A stretch of 64,000 bases of DNA. Origin: JBCCCJ01 sp039029315. Its GTDB lineage: Bacteria > Bacteroidota > Bacteroidia > J057. The notes beneath the pieces are model-generated. The model did not search any database, had not been told where the DNA came from, and saw nothing but the letters and a program-made list of their open reading frames with translations. Location: the NCBI GenBank assembly GCA_039029315.1, contig JBCCGK010000059.1, forward strand, positions 7,238 to 71,237, written 5' to 3'. This document shows positions 36,127 through 45,800 of the stretch, piece after piece (positions within the stretch are counted from its first letter, which is position 1; every line of letters starts with the position of its first letter). The translations under genes and the position numbers were made by a program.

Positions 36127-37571
36127 ATGTCTGGAAAAATACCTACGAATCTCGGAAGTCCTCAATCCTTTCTGCGGATAAGGTGGGGATTCCTCTTTTC
36201 GGCATTTTCATACAGTTTACTTTTTGCTCAGCAACCACTTGTGTCCCTGTCATTTTCTGAGGGAGATCTAGCCGAAAATAAAGCAACGATTGCATCTGAA
36301 GAGGCTGTCTATAAGGTCGATCTGATGCGGCAGCATTTCGCGAGAGGCTTGACAGACTATGCCTTGGATCTAAGCGAATACGCTGCTTATCGAAGACCGT
36401 GGGTACTAGATAGTGCTCTTGCCAATCACATTGAGACAGATGGCAGTTTTTCCGTTCAGGTTTGGGTAAAAACACTCCCGGAAGCCGAACAAGGAACCCC
36501 CATTATTGGGAATAAAACAAGTGGAGAGGACGAAGGAACTGGTTGGCAAATAATTACTCAGGAAAATGGTGCCTGGGGCATTTCTCTTTCTGATGGAACA
36601 CATCAGATCTTCTACCGTCCCACGAAGCAACAACGAATCAATGATGGGCAGTGGCATCAGATCGTCTTGAGCATCGAGCGCCCCAAAAATGAATCAAGGA
36701 TGTATTTTGATGGAAAAGCTGTCGCCATTTATAACCTTGGCCACCTCGGCGATGTATCAAGTTCTTTTCGTACGATCATCGGAGGGGCAGATGAATACTT
36801 CGACTGGGGATCAGCTGGACAATGGACAGCTTTTAATGGGTATCTGGATGAAGTCAAAATCTGGAATCGAAGCCTTTCTGCACAGGAGGTTCATACATTG
36901 TGGATGGATTTTTTCCCGGAATCAGGCTCTATGGATTCGGAACCTTCTCCCCAGCAGCTTAAAGTTCTGGTGTGGAATATCTGGCATGGTGGGAGACGAT
37001 ATGGGCAAAAAGTAGGTGTCAAACGTACCATAGAGATCCTCCAGAAGGAGCGGGCGGATATTGTGTGTCTGATCGAGACCTATGGCTCTGGAGAAAAAAT
37101 TGCTGATGCACTGGGGTATGAACTCTATTTGATCAGTTCCAATTTGTCTATCCTCAGTCGCTTTCCAATTGAAGAAACCATCGAGACCTTCCGGCCTTTC
37201 AACTTTGGAGCAGCAGTTGTCCGACTAAGCCCCACAACACGGCTGCTTGTCTGTGATACCTGGTTACATTATCTGCCGGACTATCTGGGATCTGTTGGTG
37301 CTGATACCGCCACAGCAGCAAAACCATGGCCGAGGCTGGATTCACAGACAGCTATCGGGAGCTGCATATCGATCCGGCTTCCGATCCAGGCTATACCTGG
37401 ACGCCACGAGCAGCGACCTCCTCTTCCAAATACGGGATTCGGGACAGGATTGATTATATTTATTATCAAGGGAATGCCTTGATGCCCATTGTGTCAAAAG
37501 TCCTGGACGATCATCCGATTATGTTTCCCTCTGATCATGCAGGAGTAGTGACGGTATTTCGACTGAACTAA
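36127..37571 (+). pseudogene. Broken LamG-endonuclease/exonuclease/phosphatase (EEP) protein
   Basis: Frame 1 encodes a signal peptide, a LamG/concanavalin-like domain (~95-270) and the start of an EEP domain ('LKVLVWNIWHGGRRYG', 'ADIVCLIETYG', 'SNLSILSRFP', 'CDTWLHYLPDYLGSV'). Near 37300-37330 the reading frame is lost. The end of the same domain continues in another frame from 37326 ('MAEAGFTDSYRELH', 'GIRDRIDYIYYQG', 'FPSDHAGVVTVF') to 37571. The piece normally between them, about 60-80 residues with the GDFN catalytic motif, is absent. An internal deletion with net frameshift therefore removed active-site residues. Frame 1 itself runs on to 37482 as nonsense. The protein is presumably non-functional. 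Confidence 0.8.
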
Positions 37572-37577
37572 TCCCTC

Positions 37578-38594
37578 ATGAATCGCAAAAAATTCCTTCA
37601 ATACGCCGCAACCGCAGGCATTCCCTTGATATTGCCCTGGGATATGGCTCCAACCACTGTTTCGGAAGATGAATCAGAAGCAGAACTCACAATTGGTTTG
37701 GTCGCAGATGCTCATCAAGACATCATGCATGATTGCGAAGAGCGACTTGCCGCCTTTGTTGCGGCCACACTTGAGCGACAAACGGATGTCAACATTCAGT
37801 TGGGAGATTTTTGTTTTCCCATTCCTGACAACAAGCCTTTTTTGAACATTTGGAATCAATACAAAGGCCCGAAATACCATGTGCTCGGCAACCATGATAT
37901 GGATGTTTGTACCAAAGCGGAAGTTATGGACTATTGGGGCATGGAAGCGCCGCATTATTCCTTTGATCTGAAAGGCTATCACTTCGTGGTGCTGGATGCC
38001 AATTTCCTCTATTTGGAAGGAAGATTTTCGGACTATGCCCACGGCAACTTCTATATAGATGATGCCTTTCGGACATGGATTCATCCAGAGCAAATCGATT
38101 GGTTGGGAGCGGATCTCCGCGCAACCAATCTCCCGACAATCGTATTTTCTCATCAGGGATTGGCTCATGATCTTTGGGGAGTAAAAAACCGAAGACAGAT
38201 ACAACTTCTCCTGGAAGCCGCCAATGAGGAAGCAGGCTTCTCAAAAGTGATTGCCTGTTTCAACGGACACAATCATGTCGATGATTGCAGGAAAATCAAT
38301 GGGATTTATTATGTGGAAATGAATAGTTTAAGTTATCAATGGTTAGGTGAGAAATATCAATGTTTTACTCGCTATCCCAAAGAAATCTATGAACGCAAAC
38401 CGAATTTGTCGAAGGTTGCCCCTTTTCGGGACCCTCTATACGCATTGATCACCTTATCCAAAGGAAAAATTGTCATCGAGGGCATAGAGAGTCGATGGAT
38501 TGGCCCGTCGCCTTCAGAGCTTGGACTTCCAAAAAATTTCTACAGTATCCCTTATAGCCCGGAGATTTCTGACCAACTTCTGAAGATCGATTGA
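37578..38594 (+). CDS. Calcineurin-like metallophosphoesterase
   Basis: A 338-residue protein with an N-terminal 'MNRKKFLQYAATAGIPLILP' that looks like a Tat/Sec-type export signal. All dimetal motifs are visible: 'LVADAHQD', 'NIQLGDFCF', 'VLGNHDMD', 'VFSHQGL' and 'CFNGHNHVDD'. Expected activity is a periplasmic or extracellular phosphomonoesterase or phosphodiesterase. It starts 6 nt after the broken EEP frame ends, so the two were probably one operon. Loss of the EEP enzyme may leave this as the only active phosphatase of the pair. Confidence 0.85.
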   Translation: MNRKKFLQYAATAGIPLILPWDMAPTTVSEDESEAELTIGLVADAHQDIMHDCEERLAAFVAATLERQTDVNIQLGDFCFPIPDNKPFLNIWNQYKGPKYHVLGNHDMDVCTKAEVMDYWGMEAPHYSFDLKGYHFVVLDANFLYLEGRFSDYAHGNFYIDDAFRTWIHPEQIDWLGADLRATNLPTIVFSHQGLAHDLWGVKNRRQIQLLLEAANEEAGFSKVIACFNGHNHVDDCRKINGIYYVEMNSLSYQWLGEKYQCFTRYPKEIYERKPNLSKVAPFRDPLYALITLSKGKIVIEGIESRWIGPSPSELGLPKNFYSIPYSPEISDQLLKID

Positions 38595-38648
38595 ACATCT
38601 TCCCTTTGTACTGGTCGGAGATAGTTGATGGATGATTCCCGTTTCTTA

Positions 38649-38809
38649 GTAAGTGGGGGGACACAATCAAATTGTAGGATCTTGTTCCTCCCCAACCTCC
38701 TCCAAAGGGGGAAATCGTTGATTTCTGGCCTTGTGGGTTGATGTCTCCCGCTGGCGGGAGAGCGAGAGGGTGGAAGATGATTGTCAAATATACATGTCTC
38801 CTTACTTAC
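38649..38809. repeat. 161-bp palindrome-bounded element with GTAAGT ends
   Basis: The left end GTAAGTGGGGGGACACAATC and the right end (read inward on the minus strand) GTAAGTAAGGAGACATG are imperfect inverted repeats. Inside is the palindrome TCTCCCGC/GCGGGAGA and a CCTCC/GGGGG pair. It fills the space between two convergent genes. The left end recurs at 63786. It is a candidate non-autonomous REP/MITE-like element, and no transposase is present. Confidence 0.45.
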
Positions 38810-38835
38810 ATGACAGAATAGAAGGAAGCAGCAGG

Positions 38836-40062
38836 CTATTTTGCCCAGGAACCATCCTTTGTAATATTGACAAAAGACCTCTCTTCTGCTTCGGGAGAAG
38901 CTGATGGGTCATAGCGGTACAGTCCTCCAAACCCGCCCAGCCAGAATCGCCCCTCTTTATCTTCCACCACCGAATGTACCGCATTCAATGGGAGGCCATC
39001 TTGTTTATGAAAGTTGGTCAGGGACCCTGAGGTGAGTTTGGCTGACGGGTCATATCGGTAGATGCCAGCATGTTCTATGGGAAACCAGATATTGCCTGAC
39101 TGATCCTCATATAAACTCCATGCTTCTGTTCCCTTTATGCCTAATTCTGATGTAATATGAGTGAATGCTGTTCCCCTATCCTTGTGTTCCGCTGAAGGAT
39201 CATAACGACAGACCCCATTGTGGTGAGTCGCAAACCAGATATGTCCGTTTTTGTCTTCCAATAAATCATTCACCGAGTTATGACAAAGGCCATCTTTCGC
39301 AGAAATATTGGTGAGGCTTGTGCCATCTTCCTTCTGCCTTTTGGACGGATCATAGACATATGCCCCACCATTCGTAGCAAACCAGATGTTGCCCTTGCTG
39401 TCTTCCATGATGCTATGAACGATCCAGGCACTTGTGACACCTCTTGACTCGTCTGGCTCTGTCTCTGGTAGGACAAAATGATGAAACGTTCCTCTATCTT
39501 CGCTCCCGGCTGCAGGCGTATATCGACTTAGCCCTCCCAAGGTGCCGATCCAAATGTTGCCTGTGCGATCTAGTTCCATGCTCCATACATCCTGATTGAC
39601 GAGGCCATCCTTGTCAGAAAAGGTGATAAATGACTTGGCACCCGTCTTCTGAATCGCAGAAGGATCATATTTGATGATCCCTGCATTGGTGCCAAACCAA
39701 AGATTGCCTGCTTGATCCTCAAGCATTTGCCTGATTACCCTGCGCTCGAACACTTCATGCTGAGAGTAATCAAGGAGGGAATCTCCATCATAGCAGAAGA
39801 CATTGTCGCCTACAAACCAGAGATTTTCCTGTGAATCCTGAAATACCCTGCGGACAACCTGCATGATTTGCGCATCCATATTGAGGTCGCGAAAAGGGTC
39901 TGTTCGGAGATCTGCCTGTTCCGATGTATCCATAGGAACTGTGATTGCCTGACCCGAATGCTCTTGTGGTACCGTGGTTTTGTCTTGCGCGATGCAGGAG
40001 GAAATGAGCACGAAAGAAAGGAGAAGAAGCCGAAATGGAGAGAATGTCAAAAACTTGTTCAT
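38836..40062 (-). CDS. Stand-alone two-component-regulator propeller lipoprotein
   Basis: A 408-residue protein from the ATG at 40062; the frame opens at 40113. The signal ends in 'VLISSC' (lipobox). The mature protein is a chain of Reg_prop blades (~70-400) with repeated motifs like 'GNLWFGTNAGIIKYDPSA', 'GNIWIGTLGGLSRYTPAA' and 'GHIWFATHHNGVCRYDPS'. In most proteins such blades form the periplasmic sensor of a hybrid histidine kinase. Here no membrane helix or kinase follows, so it is a sensor or adaptor half on its own, or a surface binding protein. It has a -7 box just upstream. Confidence 0.85.
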   Translation of the reverse strand: MNKFLTFSPFRLLLLSFVLISSCIAQDKTTVPQEHSGQAITVPMDTSEQADLRTDPFRDLNMDAQIMQVVRRVFQDSQENLWFVGDNVFCYDGDSLLDYSQHEVFERRVIRQMLEDQAGNLWFGTNAGIIKYDPSAIQKTGAKSFITFSDKDGLVNQDVWSMELDRTGNIWIGTLGGLSRYTPAAGSEDRGTFHHFVLPETEPDESRGVTSAWIVHSIMEDSKGNIWFATNGGAYVYDPSKRQKEDGTSLTNISAKDGLCHNSVNDLLEDKNGHIWFATHHNGVCRYDPSAEHKDRGTAFTHITSELGIKGTEAWSLYEDQSGNIWFPIEHAGIYRYDPSAKLTSGSLTNFHKQDGLPLNAVHSVVEDKEGRFWLGGFGGLYRYDPSASPEAEERSFVNITKDGSWAK

Positions 40063-40086
40063 ACCTGTGTCATGTTCTTTGGGTAG

Positions 40087-40094
40087 CAAAGATA
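40087..40094 (-). promoter_or_regulatory. Putative -7 box of the propeller lipoprotein gene
   Basis: The minus strand reads TATCTTTG, a TAnnTTTG match, 24 nt upstream of the ATG at 40062. The -33 element is not obvious. It supports the internal ATG over the longer frame. Confidence 0.45.
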
Positions 40095-40287
40095 TGAGGC
40101 ACTTGCTCCTCATGACACTTGTTGCATGTAAAATTATGTAAAATGGTTGTAAATGTTTCCCATATCAATCAAAGCTCTGTGGCGTGGGAATGGGGTGTTT
40201 CTGCCAGTGGTTATTCCTCGTCGGCTCATCCCATTATGGGTCAGAGAAGCTTTCCCTGCTCTTCGGCTCATAAGAGTAGAGGATTGG

Positions 40288-40683
40288 CTATTTCTTTTTC
40301 CGTTTGGTGGGTTTGGGCTTCAGGCTTTGGATGTAAAGAAGGCTCTTTTCGAGGTATGGCATCAAGGCCTCGGTGTCTTCCAGCAGATGATCTGGAATGC
40401 TGACATACTCCTTCATCACCGCTCCGTGTTGTTCGTACAAGCTCGTATCAAATTCGATGAGAAATGCTTCTCTTTCTTCCTTTCCCAGACGAAGGCCCAT
40501 GATGCCTTCTTTGGACAGATAACTGAACATATGACCATTGAGAGAGGTGTAGGGACTGTTTTTGCCTTTGCGCTCGATATCGGGATGGGCTTCGATCAAG
40601 CGGTCGTAGGCAGCGAGTTTGTCTGCGGGGATAGGGCTTGGTTTGGGAGTAGGCATAAGGCGAAAATTGATGTCTTTGTCCAT
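40288..40683 (-). CDS. TfoX N-terminal-domain-like protein
   Basis: A 131-residue protein from the ATG at 40683 (alternative at 40656). The single domain has 'YDRLIEAHPDIERKGKNSPY', 'MFSYLSKEGIMGLRLGKEER' and 'KEYVSIPDHLLEDTEALMPY', ending in a Lys-rich tail 'KPKPTKRKKK'. This matches the TfoX_N/YjbR-like fold seen in small cytoplasmic proteins. The function is unknown, and no competence genes are nearby. The longer frame to 40755 overlaps a mobile element and is rejected. Confidence 0.75.
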   Translation of the reverse strand: MDKDINFRLMPTPKPSPIPADKLAAYDRLIEAHPDIERKGKNSPYTSLNGHMFSYLSKEGIMGLRLGKEEREAFLIEFDTSLYEQHGAVMKEYVSIPDHLLEDTEALMPYLEKSLLYIQSLKPKPTKRKKK

Positions 40684-40729
40684 GAAAGATACACATAGTA
40701 GAGAGAAGATACACCTGGCCTCAGAGATG

Positions 40730-40860
40730 GGGTGTACGTCAGATTTCCCAATCAAAGAGATTGCCTTGTTTCAAAACCTCTTCCGCACTGCCCCGTTTCT
40801 CCTCAAAAAGAGAAACGACCCCACATGCTAGGAAACAAATGGGACATTTGACGTACACCC
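40730..40860. mobile_element. 131-bp element with 12-bp terminal inverted repeats
   Basis: Ends are GGGTGTACGTCA and TGACGTACACCC (perfect; similarity continues a further ~10 bp inward). The sequence CAGAGATG occurs immediately outside both ends, counting one overlapping base, which gives a probable 6-8 bp target duplication. No transposase is inside. It is inserted just upstream of the TfoX-like gene, so it may affect that promoter. Confidence 0.65.
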
Positions 40861-40870
40861 CAGAGATGTG

Positions 40871-40914
40871 ATGAATCGGTCGTGTCAGATGAGCCTCTGA
40901 CACGACCGATTCAT
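40871..40914. repeat. Perfect 19-bp inverted repeat with 6-nt loop
   Basis: The arms start ATGAATCGGTCGTGTCAGA and are exactly complementary around the loop TGAGCC. It lies 13 nt past the stop of the amidohydrolase gene. There is no T-run on either side, so it is a candidate cruciform, RNA-protecting 3' hairpin or protein-binding site, not a textbook terminator. Confidence 0.6.
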
Positions 40915-40927
40915 ATCAGTCAGCTCC

Positions 40928-42130
40928 TCAAACGCCTAGTCTGGAAGGGATAGATACTTGCTCAAAAAGAAATTGTTTCGGATTCTCTACACTGATTTTT
41001 TCCATCAACCTATCCCCCATAATGGTGATGAAGTCAGCCAAAATCAATCGATAATCTCCTTCTAGCACAATCATATAAAAATCAGATCCGAACAATAATC
41101 TTTTGGCCAACAGCTTATTTTGTTCAAGCATTTGTTTGAGTCTGAGATTGTAGGTCTGAACGTGGAAGGTATAGGAAAAATCAGCATACACATATTCATA
41201 GCGGTTCATCATGTCAAGAATATAGGATACCCGATTGTTATGATTTCCTTTGCAGAATTTTTTCCAATCCTTTGTCCCTCCAAAATGGGCTAGATTGAGT
41301 TTGAGGGAAGGATATTTTTCCAGTACTGGCTCCCAGTTTTTTGGATCGTTGAAAAAAGTGGAGTAGGCTTTTTTTCTGAGAAAGAGTCGATTTTTTTCCT
41401 GATACCTCCATGTGCCACTGGCATCTTTATGTAAGCCAGGGATCTGTTTGATGAATTTCCTGGACGTATGAACCCGTGCTCCGCCACAATGCGCTGTTAC
41501 GGGAATGTTTTTTTCTTCACAAATCCGAAAAATCTCCATGAGGACAGGGTGGGAGGGAAGATAGCCAAGAGAAGGATATACCTTCACCCCAAAAAACTGA
41601 TAGGAGTCTTCTGTTGAGAATGCTTTCAAAAAATTTTGTTTCACCCTGGGATGATTGGGGTCCACACAAAGAAATGGCAACAAGGCATCCGGCTTTTGAT
41701 CTCTTAGTTCTTTGGTCCACTCGATTTGGTCTTCGAAACTATGCTTGACCTTGCCCTTGATGCCGGTCTCCATATCCAGGGTCAAGGGTGCCATGATGGC
41801 TTTGCGATTGGGGTAGTAGTTGGCCAGTTTTTGAGAGATTTCCCAGGGAGAACAGGTTTGGAGCAAATGCAAAAAATTGGCTCTTCGACTGAACCAGTCT
41901 GTATCTGTATGGCCCAGAATCTTGTGGAGGAAATGTTCGATTTTTGCCAAAGCGCGACGATTCATTGGAATGCGCATGCCGATGAAGCGGTTGGGCACAT
42001 CCTTATAGCTGAACACATGACAGTGGATGTCAAACAAGACTTTGGGGTCATCCAAGATCGGACGCATTTCTTTTGGGACTCGATCCATTGGAACATCACT
42101 GATTTTTGCTGAAAAATCTTGTAAATTCAT
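40928..42130 (-). CDS. Amidohydrolase-family protein (amidohydrolase_2-like TIM barrel)
   Basis: A 400-residue protein from the ATG at 42130; the frame opens at 42166. Metal-ligand motifs in order are 'VLFDIHCHVFSY' (HxH), 'FFGVKVYPSLGY', 'IPVTAHCGG', 'KLNLAHFGG' and 'RLLFGSDFYM' (the terminal Asp). This is the pattern of metal-dependent TIM-barrel hydrolases or decarboxylases. No signal peptide is seen, so it is cytoplasmic. The substrate is unknown. It ends next to a long palindrome. Confidence 0.8.
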   Translation of the reverse strand: MNLQDFSAKISDVPMDRVPKEMRPILDDPKVLFDIHCHVFSYKDVPNRFIGMRIPMNRRALAKIEHFLHKILGHTDTDWFSRRANFLHLLQTCSPWEISQKLANYYPNRKAIMAPLTLDMETGIKGKVKHSFEDQIEWTKELRDQKPDALLPFLCVDPNHPRVKQNFLKAFSTEDSYQFFGVKVYPSLGYLPSHPVLMEIFRICEEKNIPVTAHCGGARVHTSRKFIKQIPGLHKDASGTWRYQEKNRLFLRKKAYSTFFNDPKNWEPVLEKYPSLKLNLAHFGGTKDWKKFCKGNHNNRVSYILDMMNRYEYVYADFSYTFHVQTYNLRLKQMLEQNKLLAKRLLFGSDFYMIVLEGDYRLILADFITIMGDRLMEKISVENPKQFLFEQVSIPSRLGV

Positions 42131-42285
42131 AGTGAATAAGTGGTTATGGGAAAAAGCTGAAAGCACCGCGGGTGTAAAAACGGTACTTTCATGCTCCGAA
42201 CATCAGTTGCGCTTTCCCTAAAAGAAAAATGGGTCGCAAAGAACGTGTAGTCAATGGCTGACTACATATGGGTGAATAGGGCTAA

Positions 42286-42446
42286 GAGACTGTTTAGGAA
42301 TCTGTGCTAAGAATTTTTATGGTGTATTTTTTTCTCAGCTAAGGCTCTTTTTTGTTCTCATAGTGGTGCTATGGGAACAAAAAAAGCCGCCGGATGAGGA
42401 AAAAAGACACATACAAAAAATAAGTGATAGATGTTTAAACAGTCTC
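42286..42446. mobile_element. MITE-like element, copy 2 (161 bp)
   Basis: It has the same ends (GAGACTGTTT ... AAACAGTCTC) and the same internal sequence as the element at 25118; I judge overall identity to be high (roughly nine in ten bases). The left flank is TAA and the right AAA, so the target duplication has decayed or was imprecise. It sits upstream of a degraded small reading frame. Confidence 0.75.
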
Positions 42447-42479
42447 AAAGAGTAATTTGGCAATACTTCGACCAATTGA

Positions 42480-42683
42480 GACAAGCTTGATGTCATCTCA
42501 TACCTATTGGATCAACACATCATCTTCAACCACCAGGGGCTTGCCTGCTTCCTATGCGAATCGTTCATTATTTGGTTGGACGATAAGAAAGGGCAATGTC
42601 ATCTCATGTGTGTGTTGGTTGAACCTGGCTTGTATTACTTATACGATCCGAAAGGGGGATTTACATTTTTTCGTTGGAATTAA
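42480..42683 (+). pseudogene. Possible remnant of a small protein gene
   Basis: A frame open from 42480 to TAA at 42683 lacks an early ATG but reads protein-like ('DVISYLLDQHIIFNHQGLAC', 'EPGLYYLYDPKGGFTFFRWN'). A frame shifted by one upstream gives 'QYFDQLRQ' up to a stop, as if joined by a frameshift. Its 5' side is the MITE at 42286. I do not recognise the family. The rest of 42684-42876 shows nothing. Confidence 0.3.
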
Positions 42684-42876
42684 TTTCTTTCTGAAGTGGA
42701 GCTTGGGTGACTCTCAGTCTGTCCATAGCCCAATGGCTGCTTTGAGTAGGAGAGAGCATGAGTTCAAATAGGCTGAATCATCGCAACCATTGAATCCCTT
42801 CACACATGCTCCTCCCATCAAGAGAGGATTTCTCAGGCGTATTCGAATGAGAGTTCCATTCGCCTTATAAACATAA

Positions 42877-45800
42877 TCATGAGTGCCCAGAATTCTTCCC
42901 TGCTTTCTTTCGTCCTCTGCGAAACATGATCCAGCCTGCCAGCATACCACTTGCCAATATGCTAGCAAAGATCAGGACAATCACATATAGGTAGGATTGC
43001 TCATCTTTTTTCACTTGAATCGGAGAGCTGTCTCCAATGACAATGGGAGCCGCCCAATAAAATGGGTAGTTGTAATCAAATTTCTTCTTTAATTCCAATT
43101 TGGCCAATCGGAGAGATTCTGCCTTATTCTTCCCCTTGGCTAGCTGAATGTAGTAGTGTTTCATCAGTTCTGAGTTGGCATCGTCATTGACGCTCCACAA
43201 GGTAGCTACGACACTCTTTGCTCCAGCAAACTGGAAGGCCTGGGCCAGACTCATGACCCCTTCTCCTGGCAGCCAGTGTCCAAGTTGTGTCACGCAGGCA
43301 CTCAAAACGACCATTTCGGCAATCAGATTCAGGTTGTACAGGTCGGCGAAATACAATCTTTCATTGTCAATGCCATCCTTGACAGGCCTGAAAGCCAAAT
43401 AACTGTATCTGCTATTCAATGTGTCGAAAACGCCATGTGTGGCAAGGTGAATCAATCGATAGCTTGGCGCTTCCTCAATGAATCTTCCAAGGAGGGCCGG
43501 CTTCCCTTCATGTGGATACATCTTTCCGCCAAATATCTTATGAATAAATGTTATCTCATCCTCACTTTCTGTGAGTTCATGAAAGAGGGAAAGGGAGGCA
43601 GGTTCTTGTCTTTGCTGAAAAAAATCAAGTTGCTGGAACTGTTTGTCTGCCTCTGAAAGCTTGTCGAACGGCAATTCTTTAAATGATGGGGCAAAAGCTA
43701 ATAGAGGTTTCTGAAAAAATGTAGATTTGATTTGTCTGTCGATACCCCTTTGCCAGAGTTTGACAGAAAACTCATAACTGATTGCATATTCCTCCAGAAC
43801 CAGATGATGTCTGCTGTGTCGCATTTCCTTATCCAGAGAGCTCGTCGGGAGTACTTCTAATGGAAAGCTATACATCTCCCGATCCGGGATAATGATCACA
43901 TTCGTGTCGCATACATGCTTGATCGGATATATCAATTGTTGATATAAGCGATATCCCAAAGAGTTGTAAATGGCTTTCTCATCGAGTGGTTCTTCTTCTA
44001 CCCAATCTTTGGTTCTTGGGAGAATATTGGCGAATTTAAGTAAAGAATCAACTTCTCTTTTGCTCTCTTTCATGATTATGCTGTCCTGGTTGATCGCAAA
44101 TATGTACCAGCTACTGTCTCCTGCAAAATATTCGATGAGGGTGGTATGCTCTGGGATTCGATGCTGAATAGCAGTGAGGTCGACAAAACTAGTGTCATAT
44201 CTCATGCTGTGGTAGCTCGGATACTCAGTTCGATATCTTGCAATGAGTGATTGTAATTTTCCGTATTGAATGGAAATCTCTTTGACAAGGGCTTTGTAGG
44301 TAGGATCTTCTGGTGAAAACTGATCCAAATCATGTTCACATCTGGCAATGATGGTTTTGATGTGCCGTTCTTGATTCAATAATTCTTCAGGGATATTGGT
44401 AAATGATTTGGCATCCTGCTCTAGCAATCGCTGATACAAGAGGGTTGCTTTTGCCTTTTCAGCCAATTGGAAGGCAAGATCTTTGCGTCCCAGAAATTTG
44501 CTCACCTGAATGGCACCTTCAAATATGGGATAGATATCATTCAGTAACTTCAACTTGGATTCAGCTAAAAAAAAGGACGCTCGATATTCATCGATCAAGC
44601 GTATCGCCAAAAAATAAGCTTCCCTGGCATGGTCCAACTCCTCCTTCTGCTGGGAACGCTTGTACCTGCGGAGAAATAAGGCTGCTTTCGAGTGCAGAAG
44701 AGTTATGATCTCTTTTTTATGGTCAATAGCGATCACATGTTGGGGCGATGGATTCACTTCTGGATTGTTATCATTGAACCTGGGAACCATCATGTTGATT
44801 CCTTTTTGATAGGCGAACAACGCGCTGTCAAAGTTCCCTTGATCTCTGAATACATCTCCAAGATTGTCGTGGTTCCTGACGAGTACCAATGTCTTTTTAT
44901 CACTCTTTGGTTGAGAATAACACAATCGGATGGCTGTTCTTAGACTTTCAAGGGCCAGGGGCAGTTGTCCTAATCTTCGGTAAATAATTCCCTGATTTCC
45001 CTTAATTTCGGATTGGACAAGCACTCTCTTTTCAAATTGAAGAGCCAGTTGATAATAATTCAGCGCTTGAGTAAGGGAATCTTCTCCTAGATAAAGATTT
45101 CCGAGGTTTGTGAAAATAGTGGGCGTGACAGTAGGAGTAGCCTCAAAGTTAATCAATGATACCAATAGATTCAGATGGCGAACGCCTTTCTCAAAATCAG
45201 ATAGCTGGCTGTAAATAGACCCCAATTGATTTCCGTAATGGACCAGCGAGTGATTGCTGAATCCCAATCTGGGATGCGTGAATAAATCCCAACTCCTTTG
45301 ACTAAACCTGAGAGCTAGATATAGATCTTCTTTGTCATTGTACAGTTGAGCAGCATTCCAAAAAAAATATGCTTTTGCCTGAATGTTTTGGGAAGTGGAA
45401 TTGTCAGTATTTTCGATCTCCCCCAGGCCGTTTTGTACGGCTTTCTCAGCCAATTCGAACTGAAAGGATCGCCTGAAGGACAGGCAAAGATTGGCATAAC
45501 ATTTCACTCGATTGAAATCTCCTGTCTCTAAATGCAGTTGTCTGATAGTCAGTGCCTCCTGAAAGTAGTTCGCGGCACGTGCAGCTCCTCCCTGTATGGA
45601 GTCTTGATTCAGGAGGGCTATGCCGATTTGATATAAAGCAGCTGCCAATGCCTTCTCATAGGAGGAGGGCTCATGATTCAGGGGGATGATTTGGCGATAC
45701 ACATCCACCAATTCTTGATAAAGAACAGCTCGCTTGGCGTAATATTTTTCTTTACCCAGCATAGGCCTGGATATATGATCAATCTTGTCTTTGGTTGTTT

